Shown here piece after piece: positions 44,485 to 53,610 of a stretch of 64,000 nt of DNA (its first letter is position 1; each line of letters opens with the position of its first letter). The translations under genes and the position numbers were made by a program. Below the pieces are notes generated by a model that saw nothing but the letters and a program-made list of their open reading frames with translations, did not search any database and was not told the origin of the DNA. The stretch comes from Variovorax sp. PAMC28562 (GTDB lineage Bacteria > Pseudomonadota > Gammaproteobacteria > Burkholderiales > Burkholderiaceae_C), in NCBI RefSeq assembly GCF_014303735.1, contig NZ_CP060296.1, forward strand, positions 124,001 to 188,000, in the 5' to 3' direction.

Positions 44485-45057
44485 TCAGACGGCTTTGTCG
44501 TCCTTATCACCGCTGCCATTGAGCATGTCGCGCAGCATTGCAAGCGCCGCTTCCGCCGTGGGCGCCATGGCGGTCGAGCGCGTCAGCATCAGGTTCATGC
44601 GCTGGCCCAGGCCTTCGACCAGCACGCCGCTTTGGGTCTCGCGCAGATTGCCGTCCGAACCTGGCGTGGTCGGGATGACCGCGGCCACGCGGCCGGCGTA
44701 GGTGCCTTCGGGCACGCCGTACGTGACCACCGGCTTCTGCAGGGCAACGGCAAAGCCGACTTCGAAAGCCGTGCCCGAATCCGGCTCGACACCTCGAAAG
44801 CTCATCAAGTTGGCGATCACGCCGTCGGCCTCGTGCATGAGCGCCACGTTGCCGTCGTAGATGCGCTGCGCCATTTCATCGTCGGTTCCGACGAATCCTT
44901 CGGAAATCCCGCCATCGGACGGCACCAGGCCGACCATGCCGAGACGTTCGCAATGGGCCAGCAAGCTCTGGAAAATCTGCTTGCTGTCGGGAAAGAAAAC
45001 GTCGGGCCCGGCGAGGTAGACGCGCGGACCGCTGGCCCTGGCTTTCATTTCTTGCAT
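44485..45057 (-). CDS. Nucleoside 2-deoxyribosyltransferase family protein
   Basis: A 190-residue protein. The conserved start of the fold is VYLAGPDVFFPDS, the middle has YDGNVALMHEADGVIANL, and the catalytic-type glutamate segment is EPDSGTAFEVGFA. The family exchanges bases between deoxynucleosides or hydrolyses nucleotides in salvage. It abuts the convergent Rieske gene with no gap. It may be co-transcribed with the ABC ATPase gene upstream (6-base gap). Confidence 0.85.
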   Translation of the reverse strand: MQEMKARASGPRVYLAGPDVFFPDSKQIFQSLLAHCERLGMVGLVPSDGGISEGFVGTDDEMAQRIYDGNVALMHEADGVIANLMSFRGVEPDSGTAFEVGFAVALQKPVVTYGVPEGTYAGRVAAVIPTTPGSDGNLRETQSGVLVEGLGQRMNLMLTRSTAMAPTAEAALAMLRDMLNGSGDKDDKAV

Positions 45058-45063
45058 ACCGTC

Positions 45064-45711
45064 TCAAGCCAGCGGCAGTTCGATAGTGCCAGCCAGCAGA
45101 ACCTGATCGATGCGCTCGGCGCTGGCGATGACAATAGCGCGCTCAGACGAGTTGGCACGCTCTCCCACCACGCGCCACAGGCAGCGAATCGAGCCCGCGT
45201 CGAGCGCACTCGTCGGTTCGTCCAGCAAGGTCAACGCCCGACCGGAAGCCAGCGCGCTCGCCAGCCAGACCTTGCGCTTGGAGCCGGTCGACAACATGTA
45301 CATCGGCTTGTCGATGTGCGGCGTCAACGAAAACCCATCGACCATGTCTCGCCACGCGCGCTCGTCGAATGCCGCGTCGCCCTCGCGCAAGGTCGCCGTG
45401 CATGCGCGCGCCGTCACCTGATCGAAAATCGATGTCGCCGAATCGACGAAGAACACGTTGCGTCGATAGGCTTCAGGGCTCTCGTCCAATCTCACGCCCG
45501 AGAGCGTCAATCGGCCGCCGGCGGGCTGCACGCCGGCCATGATCCGCAGCAAGGTCGATTTGCCGCCGCCGGTATCGCCGAACATGAGTGTCACGCCGGA
45601 GCCGATCGATGCAGACCAACCACTGGCAAGGGGCGATTGCTCCGGATAAGTGAAGTTCAAATCCTGTATTCGCAGGACGGGGAGATTCAACGCGGTGTTC
45701 ATCGGCGCCAC
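45064..45711 (-). CDS. Orphan ABC-type ATP-binding protein
   Basis: A 215-residue ABC ATPase without any permease nearby. Walker A is GDTGGGKST, the signature is degenerate (LSTGSKRK in place of LSGGQ) and Walker B with D-loop is LTLLDEPTSALD. The usual switch histidine is not obvious (IASAERID instead). It starts with GTG 45711 (MAPMNTALN) or ATG 45702. It may assist an unlinked transporter or act as a soluble ATPase. The transport substrate is unknown. Confidence 0.75.
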   Translation of the reverse strand: MAPMNTALNLPVLRIQDLNFTYPEQSPLASGWSASIGSGVTLMFGDTGGGKSTLLRIMAGVQPAGGRLTLSGVRLDESPEAYRRNVFFVDSATSIFDQVTARACTATLREGDAAFDERAWRDMVDGFSLTPHIDKPMYMLSTGSKRKVWLASALASGRALTLLDEPTSALDAGSIRCLWRVVGERANSSERAIVIASAERIDQVLLAGTIELPLA

Positions 45712-45861
45712 CGTACCTCAATGCCGAAAGCCGACCTGCGGAACCGCCGTTCAGCAGGCTCTTTGTAGGAAAGCTTCTCGTGTTGAGGCCGACACGTCGA
45801 CGCGTTGCTACGAAGCGCGTTGAACAGGCTCCACAAACACACCAACATCCCCGGAGTCACC

Positions 45862-46125
45862 ATGCGAACCCACGTTCTTGCCATCGCCGTTTTATCTTTT
45901 GCCGTCCTGAGCGGTGCCGCCGAAGCCAAGGGCTGTCTGAAGGGCGCTGCAGTCGGTGGCGTCGCGGGCCACGTCGCCGGCAAGCATGGCGTATTGGGTG
46001 CCGCAGCCGGTTGCGCCATCGGCCACCACGAAGCCGCCAAGAAAGACAGCGAGTCTGCGGCCAAGGCGCAAGCTCAGGCAGCCACGCAATCTGCTGCAGC
46101 ACCAACCCAGCCGCTGAAGAAATAA
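45862..46125 (+). CDS. Small exported glycine-rich protein
   Basis: An 87-residue protein with a signal peptide (about residues 1-22, cleavage near AEA). A glycine-zipper-like stretch follows (GGVAGHVAGKHGVLGAAAG), flanked by two cysteines that could form a disulfide. The tail is Ala/Gln/Lys-rich. Glycine zippers of this type occur in small outer-membrane-associated proteins. GGAG lies 7 bases upstream of ATG 45862. Function unknown. Confidence 0.65.
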   Translation: MRTHVLAIAVLSFAVLSGAAEAKGCLKGAAVGGVAGHVAGKHGVLGAAAGCAIGHHEAAKKDSESAAKAQAQAATQSAAAPTQPLKK

Positions 46126-46161
46126 GACACCCGCAATCGACCCGCGTCGGCCAGCCGTTCG

Positions 46162-47970
46162 CTAGTCCGGCACGGATTCGCTGACGGCATCTGTGGGCTG
46201 CACAAACAACAACGCGCGCCCGCTTCCGCTCGACTTCGCAAGGTACATCGCCGCATCGGCAGCGCGCAACAGCGCATCGGCGCCCGTACCCGAGGCAGGG
46301 TAGAGCCCCACGCCTACGGAAGTGCCGAGGTGGAGCACGTGCCCTTCGATTTGCATCGGCGTGCGAAAGCCGTCGAGCAAGGTTTGCGCGAACATCATCG
46401 CGCCCGCCGGCCCGTCGACCTGACGCCTGAGGATCGCGAACTCATCGCCGCCCAGCCTCCCGACCACGTCGGATACGTCGACCAATCGCCGCATGCGATC
46501 GGCCACCTGCACCAGCACCTTGTCGCCGATCGCGTGACCGAAGTGATCGTTGATCGACTTGAACTTGTCGAGGTCGATGAAGTACACGGCAAAGATTTCA
46601 CCGGTGCTTTGTGACTCATCCGTCGCGTCATGAAGCTCTTCGAGAAACACCTCGCGATTGGTCAGCGCGGTGAGACCGTCGTGCTGCGCCATGTGCCGAA
46701 TACGCTCTTCACTGCGCTTGCGCTCGGTGATGTCGGCATAGGTGCGGACGACGCCGCCGCCCTCGATCGGCACGCTCTGGATTTCCACCACTTGTCCGTT
46801 CGGACGCATGCGGTCGTAGCTGTGCGGCCGATCGAGAATGCCGCCGCCACGAACAAAATCGAGCACATCCTGCGGCGTGTGCATGAACTCGTCGCTGGCC
46901 CATTGATGCGCCAGCACCTGGCCGAACGTCGGTCTGGACGCCATCAATTCCGGCGGCAGATCGAGCAGTTCCATCGCACGTCGGTTGCAGACTTCGACCA
47001 CCCTGTCGGCGTTCACCATCATGATGCCCTGCTCCATTCGGTCGAGCGTGGCTTCGAGCAGCATCGACTTGCTCTGCAACTGAGCCTCACTCTCCCTGGC
47101 GCGTGCTTCGGCAACGCTCAGGAGGTGGTGCTGGCGCTTGAGCAGGGTGATGTCGACATGCACGAAAAATCCCTTGCCATCGGGGCTGCGCTGCGCGATG
47201 ACACGACTCCACCGGTCGCGGGGCAGCGGCAGTTCGAAGGGCGCGCCGGCAAAACGCATGTTGTCGACCAGCGTCGCCAGGCCGCGCTCGTACAGGGCCT
47301 GCTCATCGCTTGCGTGCGCATCCCAGGCGGCGCGGTAGACGTCGGCAAACCCAGTGCCGACCGCCGCTGCCCTCGCAGCCACGCCATACATCGAAACGAA
47401 TGGCTCGTTGACCCAGAGAATGCGGTCGGCAATGTCCGTCACCATCACGCCGTCAGCCACGTGGTCGAGCAGTGTTGCTTCGACAATGACCTGCTCACTC
47501 ACTTGTTTGGTGCTGGCCGGTTCGACGTTCATGCCGTCTGCAGAATCCGTGGCGACGCTTGCTTCGGGCTCAACCTTCCACAGGCGGACCCGGCACGCTC
47601 CCGGCACGGGAAACGCCGTCACCTGGAGGCGCCTGCCCAAATGCTCGAATGAAAAGGGTCGTTGCTGAGTGCGGTGGCGGTCCAGGCCTTCCTGCACGTA
47701 ACGCTCGATCAGCGGCAGCTCGTCCGGGCCCAGGCGCTCCCGATAGAAACGGCGCAGATTGTCGACGTAGGGCTCGCCCACATGAACGTAGGCTGCGTGC
47801 TCCGGAAAAAACTTCAGGAACGCCCGGTTCCAGAGCACGGTGGCATCGGCACTGTCGAAGACGCACATCGCAACGCCCAGCCCATCGAAACCTTCGGCCA
47901 TCGGACGAAGCACGTTCAAGGTCTCGGCCTGCCCCGTCTCGGGCGGCGTCGGGTTGTCGGCTGCGTTCAT
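46162..47970 (-). CDS. PAS-domain diguanylate cyclase
   Basis: A 602-residue cytosolic protein with three PAS-like domains (about residues 20-140, 175-300 and 320-435) and a C-terminal GGDEF domain. The active site GRLGGDEFAIL is intact near residue 507, so it should make c-di-GMP. The inhibitory RxxD motif is absent (DVSD at that position). The start 47970 overlaps the upstream gene's stop as ATGA. It is the last gene of a five-gene c-di-GMP cluster. Confidence 0.87.
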   Translation of the reverse strand: MNAADNPTPPETGQAETLNVLRPMAEGFDGLGVAMCVFDSADATVLWNRAFLKFFPEHAAYVHVGEPYVDNLRRFYRERLGPDELPLIERYVQEGLDRHRTQQRPFSFEHLGRRLQVTAFPVPGACRVRLWKVEPEASVATDSADGMNVEPASTKQVSEQVIVEATLLDHVADGVMVTDIADRILWVNEPFVSMYGVAARAAAVGTGFADVYRAAWDAHASDEQALYERGLATLVDNMRFAGAPFELPLPRDRWSRVIAQRSPDGKGFFVHVDITLLKRQHHLLSVAEARARESEAQLQSKSMLLEATLDRMEQGIMMVNADRVVEVCNRRAMELLDLPPELMASRPTFGQVLAHQWASDEFMHTPQDVLDFVRGGGILDRPHSYDRMRPNGQVVEIQSVPIEGGGVVRTYADITERKRSEERIRHMAQHDGLTALTNREVFLEELHDATDESQSTGEIFAVYFIDLDKFKSINDHFGHAIGDKVLVQVADRMRRLVDVSDVVGRLGGDEFAILRRQVDGPAGAMMFAQTLLDGFRTPMQIEGHVLHLGTSVGVGLYPASGTGADALLRAADAAMYLAKSSGSGRALLFVQPTDAVSESVPD

Positions 47971-50900
47971 TCCACCATCTCCGCATCGAGCTCGGCATCG
48001 AACTGTTCGAAGCTCACAGGCCTGCCGAAAAAGTAGCCCTGGCACAACAGGCAACCGTGTTTCTCCAGAAACTCCAGCTGCTCCTGCGTCTCGACCCCTT
48101 CGGCGACGATTGACAAATCGAGGCTCCTGGCCATGCCGATGATGGTCTGGATGATGAGTTCGACCTTCGGGTTGACGCCGATGCCATGCACGAAGAACTT
48201 GTCGATCTTTACCTGATGCAGCGGCAATTGCGTCATGTACGACAGCGACGAAAAACCGGTGCCGAAATCGTCCATCGAAAACTGGATGCCGATGGCGGCC
48301 AGCGATCGCATCTTGCGGATCGTCTCGCTCACTTTGTCTTGCAGCAGGCTCTCGGTCAGTTCCAGCTTGAGACGCGACGGGTCGGCGCCGGTGCGGATCA
48401 GCACGTCGCGAACCTGATCGGCGAAGTCGTCGCGACGGAACTGGCGCGCACTCACGTTCACCGCGAGCACCAGATGTGAGCGCTTCGGATGGTGGCTCCA
48501 GCGCTCCAGCTGAATGCAGGCCTGCTCCATCGCCCACAGGCCGATCGGCACGATCAAACCGGTCGTCTCGGCCAGTTCGATGAAGCCGGCCGGGGGCACC
48601 ATGCCGCGATGCGGATGCATCCAGCGGATCAGGACTTCGGCGCCGATGACCTCGCCTTCCGAGGTTACCTGTCGCTGGTAATACAGCACGAACTCCTTGG
48701 CCGACATGGCCGCGTGCAGTTCGTTCTCGAGCGTGGCGCGCGCCGTGATGGTGGTCTGCATCGCCGTCTCGAAAAAATGCATGGCGTTGCCGCCTGCCGT
48801 CTTGGCATAGTAGGTGGCGATGTCGGCCTGCTTCAGTAATTCTTCGAGCGACAGATCCTGCGCGCCGAAGAGCGTGGCGCCGATGCTGCAGGTGATGTGG
48901 TGCTGCTGGTTGGCGAGCTCGAACGGCTGCTGCAGCTCCGCCAGGATCGCCTCGCCCAAGGCCTTGGTCTGCATCGCTGCGACAGCCGGGTCTTCGCTGA
49001 GATTCTCCAGCAGCATGACAAATTCGTCACCGGCCAGCCGGGCCACAGTGTCACCATCTCGCATGCTCACCAAAAGCCGGAAGGCAACCTGCTTCAACAG
49101 CAGATCGCCGATGCTCTGACCGCGTGCGTCGTTGAGCGTCTTGAAATGGTCCAGATCCAGAAACAACAAAGCGCCTTGTCGCGGGCGGCGAGCGTTGTTG
49201 TCCGTGGCCGCCTGTAACCGATGCAGCAGCAGCCGCCGATTCGGCAGCCCGGTGAGGTTGTCGTAGAAGGCCAGATGCTCGATTTCGCGTGCCGCCGATT
49301 TGCGCTCGGTGATGTTGCGCAAGATCACGATGAAGCGCGCATCGGCCCCTTCGCCCACCGCCTTGCGCGAGACCGACATTTCGAACCAGGTGGTGCCGTG
49401 CGCCGCGCGCCGCTCGAACTGGCGTCCGGTCGAAAAGCCCGATACATAAGTTTCTTCGAGCGCCGACATGACTTCGGCTGCGGCATCGGGCGGCAACAGA
49501 TCCGAGATCAGATTGCCGACCGGCTGCGCCACGTCGATCGCCGGTTCAAGCGTGCGGGGCGAATGAAAGCGATGACAGCGGCCATCGAGCCCCAACTCGA
49601 GCAGCACGTCGGGCAAGGCATCGAGCGTGGCCTGCAATTGCGCCTTGCCGTCGATCACGTCGGCGATGTGACGCCGCCTCTCCGTGACGTCGCGGTACAC
49701 GCACACGAGGCCGCCATCCGGTGTGCGGCTCTTGACTGCCAGCACGACCTGCCCGCCTTCGAACGTGAGTTCGCGCTCGCCCTGCCTGGGCCGCTGGCGC
49801 CGGTCCGACTCGGTGCGCACGTCGTCGTCCTGATTGACGATCTCGGCGCGCACATGGGGCGCGCCCGCGTCGATGATCCGGTCGAACGGCAACAGCGGCG
49901 CCATCATGTTCCGTGCCCATGGGAAGGTGTCGACGAAACGGCGGTTCCATGCGAGCACGCGATCTTCGGAGTCGAGCAGCACGAACCCGTCGACCATCGA
50001 CTCGAGCGCCTGGTCGAGCGTGGCCCGCGAATGCCATTGCCGCCGAAAGTGCAGCTGCGTCAGGTAGGCCACCCCCAGGATCATGAGCATGAAAACCGCT
50101 GCTGCGCCCAGAATGAAAGTGCGCTGCCGTCGCCATTCGTACAAGGCCGAACTCAACGGGATGCTCGCGACGATCAGGAGGTTGCGATGCAGCGTCGGCC
50201 GCGCCACGACCAAGGCAGGCTCGCCGCTCAGGCGCGCCGGCAGACGCTGCACCTGGCCGGCGCTGCCGCGCTCGCTCAGCGCCGGCAGGATAGGCCGACC
50301 CGAAAGGTCGTCGCGCGGCGGCATGCTGGCGAGCATCGGACCTGCATCCTGCTCGAGCGTCACTTCGAGACCCCTGATGTCCGCGCCCTGGGTCAGGATG
50401 GTGGTCAGCAGGGACAACTGCACTTCGGCAATGGCCACGATGTGGTTGCCGTCCGCCAGCTGCAGATCGCGTGCGAAATAGACGACTCGCTGAGATGTCA
50501 AAGAACTCACCGACGGCGTGCTGATCTCCAGCGACGATGCAGGCTGCGCGAGCACTTGCTGCAGGAAGCCGGTCGGCAGCTGGACCACGAGCCGGGTGCC
50601 GCGCCGCTCCGATGTCGCCACCACGTCGCCCTTGGGATCGACAAAGGCGATGTACCTGACCAGCAAGTTCTGCCGCACGATCTTCTGCATCAGCTGTGCC
50701 ACGTCGGTCCGCGATGCATCGGCTGTGACTGTCGCGAGCGTGGAGGTTTGCAAGGGCTCGCTCAAACTGGCCAGCAACAAGTCGACGCCCAGCAAGCTGC
50801 GATTGAGCGCGGCCTCCGAGCCTCTGACGAAGCGCACGGCCTGGCTCTCGCTGTCAGCCAGCGCCTTGTCGCGCATCTCGGCTGTCAGGATCACCGCAGT

Positions 50901-50978
50901 GCCCAGGACGGCCAGCAGGAACAGGGCTGCGACGCCGTAGATGAAGGCGATGAATCGGCGAGGCAGCAGGTTGTTCAC
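47967..50978 (-). CDS. Membrane GGDEF-EAL protein with periplasmic sensor domain
   Basis: A 1003-residue protein. Membrane helix 1 is about residues 8-30, then a periplasmic sensor (about 31-285), helix 2 (about 286-305), two PAS-like domains (about 320-560), GGDEF (motif AGDEF near 648) and EAL (EVLIRW near 780, DDFGTGFSSL near 904). EAL catalytic motifs look intact. GGDEF has Ala for the first Gly and a preceding RDGD inhibitory site, so it may be dual-function or mainly a phosphodiesterase. The start is GTG 50978, overlapping the binding-protein stop (GTGA). The partner binding protein probably feeds its periplasmic domain (inference). Confidence 0.85.
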   Translation of the reverse strand: MNNLLPRRFIAFIYGVAALFLLAVLGTAVILTAEMRDKALADSESQAVRFVRGSEAALNRSLLGVDLLLASLSEPLQTSTLATVTADASRTDVAQLMQKIVRQNLLVRYIAFVDPKGDVVATSERRGTRLVVQLPTGFLQQVLAQPASSLEISTPSVSSLTSQRVVYFARDLQLADGNHIVAIAEVQLSLLTTILTQGADIRGLEVTLEQDAGPMLASMPPRDDLSGRPILPALSERGSAGQVQRLPARLSGEPALVVARPTLHRNLLIVASIPLSSALYEWRRQRTFILGAAAVFMLMILGVAYLTQLHFRRQWHSRATLDQALESMVDGFVLLDSEDRVLAWNRRFVDTFPWARNMMAPLLPFDRIIDAGAPHVRAEIVNQDDDVRTESDRRQRPRQGERELTFEGGQVVLAVKSRTPDGGLVCVYRDVTERRRHIADVIDGKAQLQATLDALPDVLLELGLDGRCHRFHSPRTLEPAIDVAQPVGNLISDLLPPDAAAEVMSALEETYVSGFSTGRQFERRAAHGTTWFEMSVSRKAVGEGADARFIVILRNITERKSAAREIEHLAFYDNLTGLPNRRLLLHRLQAATDNNARRPRQGALLFLDLDHFKTLNDARGQSIGDLLLKQVAFRLLVSMRDGDTVARLAGDEFVMLLENLSEDPAVAAMQTKALGEAILAELQQPFELANQQHHITCSIGATLFGAQDLSLEELLKQADIATYYAKTAGGNAMHFFETAMQTTITARATLENELHAAMSAKEFVLYYQRQVTSEGEVIGAEVLIRWMHPHRGMVPPAGFIELAETTGLIVPIGLWAMEQACIQLERWSHHPKRSHLVLAVNVSARQFRRDDFADQVRDVLIRTGADPSRLKLELTESLLQDKVSETIRKMRSLAAIGIQFSMDDFGTGFSSLSYMTQLPLHQVKIDKFFVHGIGVNPKVELIIQTIIGMARSLDLSIVAEGVETQEQLEFLEKHGCLLCQGYFFGRPVSFEQFDAELDAEMVE

Positions 50979-52069
50979 TGTACCGAGGGCGCCTTGATGC
51001 CCACCGCCGGCCCGATGGTTTGCTGCCACAGCTGGGCGCAGGCGAAGCCGCACCGTTGCACCCAGGGGCCGAGAACGTTCGCAGTGAAGATGTCGCGCCG
51101 ACGGCGCTCGTCGGCGGCAGAAGGCTGTGCCACCGACATCGCGCCACGCGTACCGCGAATGCAGCTGTCGGCGCCGGTATTGCAGGCCACGCCGTCTCCG
51201 GTTTCACGCTCCGATTCGGCCCACACAGTGGCTTCGAGTTTCGGCAACTCGGTCTTCAAGAGCACCTTTAAATCCGGCGGCAGCGTGTTCCACATGTCCT
51301 TGTTGGCGCCGAACACGGCCAGCCCCCAGCTCACCGGCATCGTGTACAGCGAGCCGGTGATCTTGTGCAGCCCCATGGTGTTGCCCGACATCGCGCCGGT
51401 GATTGCGCATTCGGTGTTGTCCGACTTCATGTTGGACAGCAGCGACTCGAACTCGATGAGCAGGGGCGTTGCCTTGAGGGCACCGACGAAGTCCGCCTGG
51501 CTGACGCTCGAAACGCGAATGCGCCGACCGGCGAGATCGGACAACTGCGTGGCCGGCCGCTTGCAGAAGATGACCTGCGCCGGATAGACGTAGACCGCGA
51601 GCAACTCGACATTGAACCGATCTCGCAAGATCTTCTCCAGCGTGGGGCGAAACGCGCCGATGACGCGGCGCATCGTCGCCATGTCCGGGTTGAGGCCAGC
51701 CAGATCCGCTGCGCCCAGTTCGGGCTCTTCGCTCGACACCTGGCTCAGCAACGCGGTACCGAACGGAATCACACCCAGCTTCATGAGGTTGAGCATTTCC
51801 TGACCCGGGACGCCAGCCTGGTTGAAGGGCACGATGCTTGCGCTGTATTTGCCGCCGCTCAGACGGGCCAGGTCTTGCGCCCAGAAGCGCTCTTCATACA
51901 GCGTGTACTGGTTGAGCGTTGCCAGTCCACCGACGATTCGCAGCCGACGTTCAGCGCCTGGCTCACCCGCGCGCACGAATCCCGTGCCGAGCATGAGTGT
52001 TGCGACGTAAGCCAAAAGCATGCATCGCCGCACCAAGGCGAAACAACCGGATTTCATGGTCTCGATCAT
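50975..52069 (-). CDS. DctP-like TRAP-type substrate-binding protein, no TRAP permease nearby
   Basis: A 364-residue exported protein of the DctP/TAXI-like TRAP binding family. The signal peptide ends near residue 34 (VRA-G). Typical segments are FNQAGVPGQEMLNLMKLGVIPFGTA (binding-site loop and helix) and DLAGRRIRVSS. Two cysteine pairs in the C-terminal region (CNTGADSC, CGFAC) are additional. No DctQ or DctM genes are present; instead it overlaps a membrane GGDEF-EAL protein, suggesting a sensory rather than a transport role. Confidence 0.82.
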   Translation of the reverse strand: MIETMKSGCFALVRRCMLLAYVATLMLGTGFVRAGEPGAERRLRIVGGLATLNQYTLYEERFWAQDLARLSGGKYSASIVPFNQAGVPGQEMLNLMKLGVIPFGTALLSQVSSEEPELGAADLAGLNPDMATMRRVIGAFRPTLEKILRDRFNVELLAVYVYPAQVIFCKRPATQLSDLAGRRIRVSSVSQADFVGALKATPLLIEFESLLSNMKSDNTECAITGAMSGNTMGLHKITGSLYTMPVSWGLAVFGANKDMWNTLPPDLKVLLKTELPKLEATVWAESERETGDGVACNTGADSCIRGTRGAMSVAQPSAADERRRRDIFTANVLGPWVQRCGFACAQLWQQTIGPAVGIKAPSVQ

Positions 52070-52122
52070 GGCCTCTAACTGGCCAAAGACACATCAAATT
52101 ACAACCAATCAACGCACATTTT

Positions 52123-53577
52123 TCACGCGACGTGGTCTCCACGCGCCAGGTAATGCCGCGCCTTGTCTGCATACATGGCCTTGTCGGCGCGCTGAAGTGC
52201 CGAATCGAGGTGCTCGCGCGCTTCGCAAGTCGCTGTGCCGATGGCAAAGCTCAACACATGACCGCTCTGCCCGGAATAGAACTGGTTATTGAGTTCGAGC
52301 AACGAGAGGATCCGGTCGCGCATCGCTTCGGCACCCCGCTCGTCGGTCTTGGGCATCAGCACCGCGAACTCGTCGCCACCGATGCGCGCAGGCCAGGCCG
52401 GCGCATCCACCGCCATGCTCAACACCTCGCCCGCGCGTCGCAGCAACACGTCGCCGGCGGCGTGGCCGGATTCATCGTTGACGTGTTTCAGCCCGTTGAG
52501 GTCGATGGCCAGCATCGACACCGGCCACGGGCCTTTGCGTGAAAGCCGGTTGAGCTCTTCGGAATAAAAAGTGCGGTTGTTCAACTGGGTCAGCACGTCG
52601 TGCTTTCCGAGGTATTCGAGGTAGGCCTCGGCCTTCTTCCGGGCGGTAATGTCGACCAGCGACACCAGCACCAGATCCCATGTGGCAAGTCGGTCTTCAA
52701 GCACGGCGAACTGCATGTGGATGTTGATGGTGTCGCCTGCCAGCGAGTAGTTGACGACCTCGCGCTGCTGCAGCGTCTTGCCATTCCACAGGTCTTGCAA
52801 CTGGTCGGCGAAAGACTCCGTCATTTCGTCGCGAAAAACGCGCGAGAGGTTGTGCAGCAGCATGTCCTTGTCGGTGGCCACGAACATTCGCAATGTTTCG
52901 CGGTTGACGTCGATGACGCGGATCTCCTGTATGCAGCGCGTGACGAACTCGGGGTGCACCTTGATGAAGGTCGCAAAGTCGTCGATGCCGCGCTCGCGGA
53001 TGTCGTCCAGCAACAGCTTGACTGCGCTGAAGTCCTCGACCCACAGCGAGACCGGCGAGTGCTCGAACAGGCCGCGCGCATAGCGCTCGCTTTCGATGCG
53101 CTCCCGCTCCGCGCGGACGCGCTCGGTGATGTCGTCGAGCGACACCAGCACGCGATCCCATGTGGTCTCGTGACCCGGCAGCACCCGCACGCGCACCTGC
53201 ACGTCGAGGCGGCGGCCGTCCAGCGCGTAGTTCACCGTCTGGTTGTCGAAGCCCAAATGGCCTTGCCACAGTTGCGTCAGTTCGTGCACGACCGGCGCAG
53301 CCATGTCGCCGCGAAACACCTTGTCGAGTTGCGACAGCAAATGCTCCTGCGAGTCGGCTGAAAAGAGAGAAAGCGTACTTTGGTTGACACGCAGCACACG
53401 CCACTGCGCCATGCATTCACGCACTCGTGCAGGGTCTGCTTCAAGATGCGCTGCAAGGTCCTCGACGCCCTCGGCGCGCCAGCGGTCGAACAACCGCTTC
53501 AACCCGCTGTAGTCCTCCAGCCAGAGGGACACGGGGGCCAGGTCGAACATCGATTCAAAATCGGTCATGGACTCCAT
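52123..53577 (-). CDS. Diguanylate cyclase with duplicated PAS-like sensor domains
   Basis: A 484-residue soluble protein. Two similar PAS-like domains (about residues 1-155 and 165-315) share a repeated opening (LAPVSLWLEDYSGLKRLFD versus HSPVSLWVEDFSAVKLLLD), indicating internal duplication. A GGDEF domain follows with active site RIGGDEFAVL. The RxxD inhibitory site is absent. It lies 33 bases after the ATPase gene. In-frame ATGs at 53577 and 53568 are both possible. Confidence 0.86.
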   Translation of the reverse strand: MESMTDFESMFDLAPVSLWLEDYSGLKRLFDRWRAEGVEDLAAHLEADPARVRECMAQWRVLRVNQSTLSLFSADSQEHLLSQLDKVFRGDMAAPVVHELTQLWQGHLGFDNQTVNYALDGRRLDVQVRVRVLPGHETTWDRVLVSLDDITERVRAERERIESERYARGLFEHSPVSLWVEDFSAVKLLLDDIRERGIDDFATFIKVHPEFVTRCIQEIRVIDVNRETLRMFVATDKDMLLHNLSRVFRDEMTESFADQLQDLWNGKTLQQREVVNYSLAGDTINIHMQFAVLEDRLATWDLVLVSLVDITARKKAEAYLEYLGKHDVLTQLNNRTFYSEELNRLSRKGPWPVSMLAIDLNGLKHVNDESGHAAGDVLLRRAGEVLSMAVDAPAWPARIGGDEFAVLMPKTDERGAEAMRDRILSLLELNNQFYSGQSGHVLSFAIGTATCEAREHLDSALQRADKAMYADKARHYLARGDHVA

Positions 53578-53610
53578 CGGTCGGCAATTCCTTTGTCTTG
53601 ATGACAGGCG

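Noticed and set aside
49221..51587. A 788-codon open frame on the plus strand
   Set aside because: It is antisense to the GGDEF-EAL and binding-protein genes, has low-complexity composition rich in Arg, Gln and His, and shows no family motifs. It is a GC-rich shadow frame.
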